Origin: Chthoniobacterales bacterium
GTDB lineage: Bacteria; Verrucomicrobiota; Verrucomicrobiae; Chthoniobacterales; UBA10450
Direction of reading: 5' to 3'
Length of the DNA stretch: 11,803 bases
NCBI GenBank assembly: GCA_003244125.1
Contig: QHBL01000066.1
Coordinates: 792-12,594, forward strand
Shown here: positions 7,089-11,803 of the stretch, piece by piece
Numbering within the stretch: position 1 is the first letter of the stretch
How the letters are laid out: each line of letters begins with the position of its first letter
Program-made: the position numbers and the translations under genes
Notes under the pieces: model-generated
What the model was told of the DNA's origin: nothing
Database searches by the model: none
Seen by the model: the letters and a program-made list of their open reading frames with translations, nothing else

Positions 7089-7107
7089 CACGGACATCTC
7101 GCCGGTT
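7078..7107. terminator. Hairpin between convergent response-regulator and chrA genes
   Basis: A perfect 8-base stem, AACCGGCG (7078-7085) and CGCCGGTT (7100-7107), has a 14-base loop. The stop codon of the response regulator (7086-7088) falls in the loop, and the stop codon of the transporter (7107-7109, minus strand) touches the stem. Only 18 bases separate the two convergent genes, so a symmetrical hairpin here would suit a shared terminator. The T-tracts are short on both strands. Confidence 0.5.
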
Positions 7108-8414
7108 TACAACGTGCCGTCGATCATTTGTCGCCAGATCAATCCCGCCGCACCTGCTCCGAGCACCACGGCAACCACATTCCAACGCCACTTGAGCAAA
7201 CCGAAGAACGCGACCGCGGTGATCGCGATTGCAAACGCGTCAACGCTTCGGTCGCCAGGTAAGAACACCCGCAGCGAAAACCAGACGGCGAGATTCAAGA
7301 CCACGCCGACGACGGCCGCAGTGATCCCGGAAAGCGCCGCCGTCAGTCGCACATTTCCGCGGAGTCGTTCGATATAAGGCGCGCCGAGAAACACCCATAA
7401 AAAGCACGGCACGAAAGTCACCCAGGTCGTGATCAGCGCGCCGAGCGTCGCTGCCAGCAGCGGCGGCAAATCGTCGGGATCTTGCCAGGCGCCGACGAAG
7501 CCGACGAACTGCACCACCATGATGAGCGGGCCGGGCGTTGTTTCCGCCAGCGCCAGTCCATCCATCATCTGGCCCGGTCGCAGCCAGCTGTAGTGAAACA
7601 TCGCCTGTTGCGCGACGTAGGGCAGCACCGCGTAGGCGCCGCCGAAAGTCACGACCGCCGCTTTGCTGAAGAAGACGCCTTCGCGAAAAAGTGTGCTCTG
7701 CCATCCGCGCGCGAATCCGGCCAAGAGCGTTGGTGTCAGCCACAGCGTCATGCATGTGACGATGATCAGAATCGCGCGGCGCAAAGAGAGAGGGCTGTGG
7801 TTGGACGGCCTCTCGTTTACAAGCGGCGAGTAATCGTGCTCAGCAGTAAAGGTCCAAAAAAATCGGCCAACGAACCCGACGCACGCCGCGCCGAGAATGA
7901 TCAGCGGAAAAGGAACCTTGAAGAAATAGATCGCGACGAATGCGGTGAGCGCGATGCTCCACATTGTGGCGTTGTTGAGAGCTCTTCGTCCGATCCGCCC
8001 CAGCGCCGCCAGAACGATGGCGGTGACGGCAGGCTTGAGTCCATAGAAGATTGCCGCGATTACTGGCACGTTGCCGAAGCGCACGTAAATGTAGCTCAAG
8101 GTCCAGAGCACGAACATCGACGGGATGACGAAGAGCGCGCCGGCAACGATGCCGCCGATGGTGCGGTGCAGCAGCCAGCCGACGTAGATCGCGAGTTGCG
8201 TTGCTTCCGGGCCGGGAAGAAGCATGCAGAAATTCAGCGCATGCAAAAAGCGCGACTGGCTGATCCAGCGCCGGCGATCGACCAGCTCGGTTTGCATGAT
8301 CGCGATCTGTCCGGCTGGTCCGCCGAAGGAGATGAAGCCCAGCTTCAGCCAAAAGAGAAACGCTTCGCGAAAAGCGGGGTGCTCTGCCGGAAGACAGGCG
8401 TCCTCGCCTGTCAT
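7107..8414 (-). CDS. chrA: Chromate efflux transporter, two-domain ChrA (CHR family)
   Basis: A 435-residue, very hydrophobic inner-membrane protein with two homologous CHR domains. The N-terminal domain has FGFISFGGPAG-like LGFISFGGPAGQ (25-36), the basic loop ELVDRRRW, and LLPGPEATQLAIYVG (65-79). The C-terminal domain repeats the pattern as VVTFGGAYAVLPYV (254-267) and ETTPGPL (291-297). A polar linker (about 190-212) joins them. Length and order are those of long-chain ChrA proteins, which export chromate using the proton-motive force; many uncharacterised members may carry other oxyanions. The only plausible start is the ATG at 8414, which lies between two repeat hairpins: residues 2-8 (TGEDACL) are encoded by hairpin 8393-8412. 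A GTG at 8573 would overlap the upstream gene by 119 bases and translate the repeats. The native 5' end therefore seems to have been replaced by repeat sequence. It lies 40 bases after the HAD gene on the same strand; no chrB regulator is present. Confidence 0.93.
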   Translation of the reverse strand: MTGEDACLPAEHPAFREAFLFWLKLGFISFGGPAGQIAIMQTELVDRRRWISQSRFLHALNFCMLLPGPEATQLAIYVGWLLHRTIGGIVAGALFVIPSMFVLWTLSYIYVRFGNVPVIAAIFYGLKPAVTAIVLAALGRIGRRALNNATMWSIALTAFVAIYFFKVPFPLIILGAACVGFVGRFFWTFTAEHDYSPLVNERPSNHSPLSLRRAILIIVTCMTLWLTPTLLAGFARGWQSTLFREGVFFSKAAVVTFGGAYAVLPYVAQQAMFHYSWLRPGQMMDGLALAETTPGPLIMVVQFVGFVGAWQDPDDLPPLLAATLGALITTWVTFVPCFLWVFLGAPYIERLRGNVRLTAALSGITAAVVGVVLNLAVWFSLRVFLPGDRSVDAFAIAITAVAFFGLLKWRWNVVAVVLGAGAAGLIWRQMIDGTL

Positions 8415-8506
8415 GGCAGGCGGGCGTCTCGCCTGCCGTTGGGCTGCGTTGCTTCTATTCGACAGGCGGGACGCCTGTCTGCCGTGACAGCCGCAGACGG
8501 GCGTCT
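8393..8506. repeat. Cluster of GC-rich palindromes, GACAGGCG family
   Basis: Four hairpins lie within 114 bases. GACAGGCG/CGCCTGTC occurs at 8393-8412 (loop TCCT) and again at 8461-8479 (loop GGA). A variant, GGCAGGCG/CGCCTGCC, is at 8415-8437. AGACG/CGTCT is at 8495-8506. The stems are perfect while the loops differ, as expected of mobile palindromic elements kept for their structure. In several frames they translate to Gly/Arg/Pro/Gln-rich peptides. The cluster overlaps the 3' end of the HAD gene and the 5' end of chrA. It is not a CRISPR array: no regular direct repeat with spacers. Confidence 0.85.
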
Positions 8507-9318
8507 TCCGTGCGCGTCGGCCGCACAGCCGAAACTGTTGTGTTCCGAAAATACACCAGCGCTTCGTGAACACCGGCGCCGTACTCGCGTGCGGCCACGT
8601 AGCCTTCCGCTGAACGCACCGCTTCTTTCACCAACTCGATCGCGTTCGCGGGGCACGCTGCCATCGCGGCGAAGCGTCCATCGAGCATTGAAAGATCATT
8701 GTGATGATCGCCCGCGGCGAAGATCTGCTCGCGGGGCACATCGACGAGCCGGCCCAGCTCCGCCAGCGCGGCGCCTTTGTGATAATCAGCGTGACAAAAC
8801 CGCAGCCAAATCGAGTTGCGCTGGTAATGAAACTGCGGGTGCGGCGCCCGCACGTGATCGATAAAGTGCGTGATCCGATCCATCTCTTCTTCACTCTCCG
8901 CCACCAAACCTTCGGCTTCGTTCCCCAGGTAAACGATGCGGGCGCGGGAGTGCTGTTTCACAAACTCGAGGATTTCCGCGAGCACCGAGCGCGCCGAGTT
9001 GAACAACTCTTCATGCGCGCGGGCGCAGCGATCATTCCAATCGCCAAACGGCTCCCATCCTTCCCCACCATTACGCGCCGATCGAAAAACATCGCGTTCG
9101 CTCGTCAGGATGAAATCGGGGTGGACGGGAAAATCGAAATCGAGCAGTCCGGATTCAAGCAGCTCGACAGAACGGCCGGTGTTGATGGCCCACTTCACGC
9201 CGTCGCGTTGCAACTCGGCAATGAGCTGCATGCAAGCGGGGTCGAGCACGGGAAAGGAATCATGCGCGACGAGCGTGCCGTCGAAATCGGTGGAGAGCAG
9301 TCGAATGTCGCGGCGCAT
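8455..9318 (-). CDS. HAD-superfamily phosphatase, Cof/IIB type
   Basis: A 287-residue soluble enzyme with all HAD motifs: motif I Asp11-Phe-Asp13-Gly-Thr (nucleophile and acid/base), motif II Thr47 in AINTGRS, motif III Lys181 in DYHKGAAL, and motif IV Gly203-Asp204-His-His-Asn207-Asp208. The large insert between motifs II and III (about 60-170) is the C2 cap of subfamily IIB, whose members remove phosphate from sugar phosphates or similar small molecules using Mg2+. The specific substrate cannot be read from sequence. The ATG at 9318 gives a start just before the first strand, as usual for the family. The last 18 residues (from TEDARLRLSRQ to the TAG at 8455-8457) come from the palindromic repeat cluster and are probably an acquired tail; the natural end would be near ALVYFRNT. 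chrA follows 40 bases downstream, which could be a chance pairing or a small operon. Confidence 0.92.
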   Translation of the reverse strand: MRRDIRLLSTDFDGTLVAHDSFPVLDPACMQLIAELQRDGVKWAINTGRSVELLESGLLDFDFPVHPDFILTSERDVFRSARNGGEGWEPFGDWNDRCARAHEELFNSARSVLAEILEFVKQHSRARIVYLGNEAEGLVAESEEEMDRITHFIDHVRAPHPQFHYQRNSIWLRFCHADYHKGAALAELGRLVDVPREQIFAAGDHHNDLSMLDGRFAAMAACPANAIELVKEAVRSAEGYVAAREYGAGVHEALVYFRNTTVSAVRPTRTEDARLRLSRQTGVPPVE

Positions 9319-9377
9319 GAAGAGCGGCTAACTTAGAAATTGATTTCGCTGGTGCAACGGACAACGGTTTTGGCACG

Positions 9378-9662
9378 ATGAAATCGGCTTACGAGCTGGC
9401 CATGGAACGCCTGCAAAAAACTGCGCCGGCGGTGACGTTGAATGACGAGCAAAAGGCGCAGCTGGCGGAGATCGACTCGCAGTTTCGCGCGAAGATCGCG
9501 GAGAAGGAATTGTTCCTCAAAGGCGAGATCACGAAGGCAGTGACTGCGGGCAAGGCGGATGAAGTGGAGCAACTTCAGCAGCAGCTCCAATCCGAGATGC
9601 GGCGCTTGCAGGAGCAATGGGAAGCGAAGAAGGAAATGCTGCGCAAATCGTTTGCAAGCTAA
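9378..9662 (+). CDS. Small coiled-coil protein of unknown function
   Basis: A 94-residue protein made almost wholly of Lys, Glu, Gln, Ala and Leu. After a short helical start (MKSAYELAMERLQK) and a Pro/Val/Thr break (16-21), residues 22-92 form a continuous amphipathic helix with heptad-like Leu/Ile/Met spacing (LAEIDSQFRAKIAEKE, then VEQLQQQLQSEMRRLQEQ). It has no signal peptide, cysteine or membrane span. The good coding character, ATG start and position divergent from the HAD gene support a real gene. Its 3' end overlaps the likely start of the glycosyltransferase-like gene, suggesting translational coupling. Function not known; it may be a scaffold or oligomeric partner. Confidence 0.75.
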   Translation: MKSAYELAMERLQKTAPAVTLNDEQKAQLAEIDSQFRAKIAEKELFLKGEITKAVTAGKADEVEQLQQQLQSEMRRLQEQWEAKKEMLRKSFAS

Positions 9663-10629
9663 CGACTCTCGGGCGCTGGAACAATTAGCGGCGCCCGATC
9701 CCGCCAAGGCACGTGCTCTCGGCGATCTCTGGCTGCGGCACATGCGCGCCGGCGATTTCGAGTCGGCCTGGAAAGTCAGCGATGAAGTGCTGCGACTTCG
9801 CCGCGGTCGCGATTGCGCAAATCTTCCCAGGCACCTGCAATGGGTTTGGAAGGGCGAGCCGCTGGAGGGCAAGCGAGTGTTGATTCGCTGCTATCACGGG
9901 CTCGGCGATACGGTGCAGTTCATCCGCTATGCGCCCATGGTGAAGAGAATCGCTGCGCACGTGACGGTGTGGGCGCAACCCGAGCTCCTGCCGTTACTGC
10001 AAACGATGCGCGCCGCGTTCGATGAGCTACTCCCACTGCACGGAGGCGCGCCGGACTGCGAGTTCGAGGTCGATGTGGAATTGATGGAATTGCCGCACCT
10101 GTTTCGCTCTACCGTTGCTGCAATTCCGGCCAACGTTCCGTACTTCCATCTCAGCCGAGCTGAGGTCGAGCATGATGACAAGTTGAATGTCGGCCTCGTC
10201 TGGGCGGCAGGCGAGTGGGATGAGCGGCGGTCAATTCCATTCGATTTAGTGCGCGAATTAGGTGATGTCGGCGGCGTACGCTGGCACATACTTCAACGCG
10301 GTCCCGCGCTCGCCGATTGGAACGGCGACTTCGGCGTTAACTCTGGAAGCGATGATGTTCTTGAGGCCGCGCGCACAATCGCTGGCCTCGATCTGCTTAT
10401 CTCGATTGACAGTTTGCCGCCACATCTCGGTGGCGCACTCGGCGTTCCGACCTGGACGCTGCTCCATTCTGATCCCGACTGGCGATGGATGAGCGGCCGT
10501 GACGATTCGCAGTGGTATCCGACAATGCGGCTCTTTCGTCAGCGGCATCCTGGCGATTGGCAGAGCGTGATCGACGCTGTAACTGCTCAGCTAAAGTGCC
10601 GACTTCAGGCGGGTCGTCGCCTGGCTTGA
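9652..10629 (+). CDS. Glycosyltransferase family 9-like protein with TPR-like N-terminus
   Basis: About 325 residues if started at the TTG at 9652. The first 45 residues (ARALGDLWLRHMRAGDFESAW) look like a TPR helix pair. Then comes the pattern of TPR-linked glycosyltransferases of the ADP-heptose/GT-B type: WKGEPLEGKRVLIRCYHGLGDTVQFIRYAP (about 67-95), a Val-rich strand (VTVWAQPELLPLL), and near the C-terminus LLISIDSLPPHLGGALG (248-264) followed by DWRW (276-279) and WYPTMRLFRQ (288-297). In relatives the latter region reads DTAVAHLAGALG, so the histidine is kept while the flanking residues differ. The donor and acceptor are unknown. The frame is open to an ATG at 9559, but that part lies inside the coiled-coil gene and is Ser/Arg/Cys-rich nonsense. 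The ATG at 9742 would cut the TPR. I prefer the TTG, which overlaps the upstream stop by 11 bases; the exact start is uncertain. Confidence 0.82.
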   Translation: MQANDSRALEQLAAPDPAKARALGDLWLRHMRAGDFESAWKVSDEVLRLRRGRDCANLPRHLQWVWKGEPLEGKRVLIRCYHGLGDTVQFIRYAPMVKRIAAHVTVWAQPELLPLLQTMRAAFDELLPLHGGAPDCEFEVDVELMELPHLFRSTVAAIPANVPYFHLSRAEVEHDDKLNVGLVWAAGEWDERRSIPFDLVRELGDVGGVRWHILQRGPALADWNGDFGVNSGSDDVLEAARTIAGLDLLISIDSLPPHLGGALGVPTWTLLHSDPDWRWMSGRDDSQWYPTMRLFRQRHPGDWQSVIDAVTAQLKCRLQAGRRLA

Positions 10630-10636
10630 AATGGTC

Positions 10637-10728
10637 AGAGATGTCTCGGCTCCGCTTCGCTTCGCTCGACATGACAAAAGAGCGGGATGCTGGCCTCTTG
10701 TCATTTCGAGCGAAGTCGAGGAATCTCT
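10637..10728. repeat. Imperfect inverted repeat between convergent genes
   Basis: The left arm (10637-10677) and right arm (10698-10728) are complementary apart from a few mismatches and about 10 extra bases in the left arm. The core CTTCGCTCGA-ATGACAA matches at 17 of 18 positions. A 20-base gap separates the arms. It begins 8 bases after the glycosyltransferase stop codon, and its right arm contains the last codons of the desaturase gene. The motif with CGAAGTCGAG and AATCTCT is one I recall as a widespread dispersed repeat in environmental bacteria; that is memory, not a search. It would form a strong hairpin in transcripts from either gene. Confidence 0.8.
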
Positions 10729-11657
10729 AGCTTTGACTCCCAAGCCTCTGCCTTAGGGTGATGCTTCGGCAGGTTCGAATCGAGAAAACCGAGCATGTGC
10801 GCGTGCTCGATGACGCGGACGCCTTCCTGCTTTTGTAGCTCGGCGATTTGGCGCTGGAAGTTTTCCATCTTCGTCCAATGCACCTTCGGCCGGAAATGAT
10901 GCTCGGCGTGGTAGCCGTTGTAGAAGAAGATCCAGTTATAAAGCTTTCCGTAGCTACTCACGCCCCAGGCGATGGGCTTATCGGGATTAGCTCCATAGTG
11001 GCGGAAATAGCCGTTTAAGTAGCTGAAGCAATGGCCGAGGTAGAAGAAAGGTAGAAAGAAGAGAGCGTAGCGCCAATTAAGTATGAACAGGGTCAGTAGA
11101 ACTACTGCAACGGAAGCGAGCTCGATGTTGCCCCAGATGACATCGTTATTGGCGCGCTTGCCCAGGTCTTTGCGAATAGCCGCCGGGTTATCGCGAAAGA
11201 AGCTAAGAAATACATAGCTCCACGGGTTCTCGGGCTCGCCATCGTGGCCGTGCCGATAGATTGAGAGCCAGTCGATGGTTTCGCCGTTCTCGTCCTGCCG
11301 GTCGGAGTTACCGCGATGATGCCGCATGTGCACGCCGTCATAGTAAGTCTGGGAGAAACAGGCGGCGATGGAATTGAGCAAACTGAAAAGGCGATTGAGC
11401 AGGGGCGAGCGGAAGAACGGGTTGTGAATGAAGTTGTGGGCGAGGCCGTTGATGTTGGCGTTGATCATGAGGGAGTAGACGAACCCCATGAGGAGCATGA
11501 TCCAGAGTGGCGTGCGCGGGAAGAGCCAGAACATGGCGAGGAAATAAGCGAGGTGGAATAGGCCAGCGAGCATCGGCACGATATCCCAGCGAGTGTGGGC
11601 GAAGATTTCTGAGTCGGTGCTCGGTTGTTCGACACGAATGGCGGCGGGGATAGACAT
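10701..11657 (-). CDS. Membrane fatty acid desaturase
   Basis: A 318-residue integral membrane protein of the fatty acid desaturase/hydroxylase superfamily. The three histidine boxes that bind the di-iron centre are clear: His74-x3-His78 (GLAHNFIHNP), His110-x2-His113-His114 (GVHMRHHRGN), and His250-x2-His253-His254 (GYHAEHHFRP). Hydrophobic segments lie at about 26-46 and 50-68 before the first box and at 181-213 before the third, as in the family. It should insert a double bond or a hydroxyl into an acyl chain, or modify a related lipid such as a carotenoid, using oxygen and an electron donor; the precise substrate is unknown. The ATG at 11657 gives a normal N-terminus. The last eight residues, EIPRLRSK, and the TGA are encoded by the right arm of the adjacent inverted repeat, so the native C-terminus has been altered. 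A composite repeat lies upstream of the gene. Confidence 0.92.
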   Translation of the reverse strand: MSIPAAIRVEQPSTDSEIFAHTRWDIVPMLAGLFHLAYFLAMFWLFPRTPLWIMLLMGFVYSLMINANINGLAHNFIHNPFFRSPLLNRLFSLLNSIAACFSQTYYDGVHMRHHRGNSDRQDENGETIDWLSIYRHGHDGEPENPWSYVFLSFFRDNPAAIRKDLGKRANNDVIWGNIELASVAVVLLTLFILNWRYALFFLPFFYLGHCFSYLNGYFRHYGANPDKPIAWGVSSYGKLYNWIFFYNGYHAEHHFRPKVHWTKMENFQRQIAELQKQEGVRVIEHAHMLGFLDSNLPKHHPKAEAWESKLEIPRLRSK

Positions 11658-11694
11658 GCAGAAAACTAATCGCTGCGGGCCACGCCGTTTGCAA

Positions 11695-11803
11695 GTAACT
11701 CAGGCCTCTGGCCTGATTGTCACGCGAGCATTTCTGCTCGCGTGTAGACTGCCAGCCTGGAAGGCCACTCGACGCGTCAGGCTGGAAGCCTGAGTTACGC
11801 GAG
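11695..11803. repeat. Composite palindromic repeat upstream of desaturase gene
   Basis: The outer ends are a perfect 11-base inverted pair, GTAACTCAGGC (11695-11705) and GCCTGAGTTAC (11788-11798). Nested inside are CAGGCC/GGCCTG (11701-11715), a perfect 10-base stem CACGCGAGCA/TGCTCGCGTG with a 4-base loop (11721-11744), and TCAGGCT/AGCCTGA with a 3-base loop (11778-11794). The last bases of the window (ACGCGAG) repeat the start of the central stem, suggesting another unit follows. The unit lies 38 bases or more upstream of the desaturase start, so the promoter must be within or beyond it. It is a different family from the other repeats in the window. Confidence 0.8.

Noticed and set aside
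8393..8506. Possible CRISPR array
   Set aside because: The repeated units are palindromes of differing length and spacing without uniform spacers, and no cas genes are nearby.
8415..8573. 53-residue N-terminal extension of ChrA from a GTG at 8573
   Set aside because: It would translate the palindromic repeats and overlap the HAD gene; it is Arg/Gln/Ser-rich, not like a transporter N-terminus.
7482..8864. A 460-codon open frame on the plus strand, antisense to chrA and the HAD gene
   Set aside because: Its product is Arg/Asp/Glu-rich without domain features, and it covers two genes with clear motifs on the other strand. High GC in third positions of those genes explains the lack of stops.
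8701..9336. A 211-codon plus-strand frame antisense to the HAD gene
   Set aside because: The HAD motifs are complete on the minus strand; this frame shows no recognisable family.

Overview
The window looks like chromosomal DNA of a soil-type bacterium of the Verrucomicrobia (Chthoniobacterales/Udaeobacter-like). This is inferred from the moderately high GC content, the set of protein families, frequent GTG/TTG starts with weak Shine-Dalgarno sites, and above all from several families of short GC-rich palindromic repeats between genes. No rRNA, tRNA, CRISPR array, transposase or phage gene was seen. No gap between genes exceeds about 190 bases.

Layout. (1) 1-25: a palindromic repeat fragment, then a minus-strand HD-superfamily hydrolase (42-602). 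(2) Divergent from it, a plus-strand block: an unusual radical SAM protein with an extra cysteine cluster before its core (727-1977); two secreted M16 peptidases joined by an ATGA overlap (2097-3506 and 3503-4963), of which the first keeps the zinc site and the second the Arg/Tyr pair; a TTG-started zinc-ribbon protein (5075-5548); a DUF1360 membrane protein (5691-6203); and a NarL/FixJ-type response regulator (6390-7088). (3) A hairpin separates this block from two minus-strand genes, a HAD phosphatase (8455-9318) followed by a two-domain ChrA chromate transporter (7107-8414). (4) Divergent from these, a small coiled-coil protein (9378-9662) overlaps a glycosyltransferase-9-like protein (about 9652-10629). 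(5) A minus-strand fatty acid desaturase (10701-11657) converges on the glycosyltransferase. A composite hairpin repeat (11695-11803) runs off the right end.

How the genes relate. The M16 pair is the clearest functional unit: two subunits, each with half of the catalytic apparatus, probably form one periplasmic protease. The radical SAM gene lies just upstream on the same strand, an arrangement also seen in some peptide-maturation loci, but no convincing precursor peptide was found. The other genes look like ordinary housekeeping or accessory genes: lipid desaturation, glycosyl transfer, ion transport and signalling.

The most distinctive sequence-level observation is that the interspersed palindromic repeats have become part of genes. 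The HAD phosphatase C-terminus and the ChrA start codon and first residues lie within one repeat cluster, and the desaturase ends in eight residues plus a stop codon supplied by another repeat.
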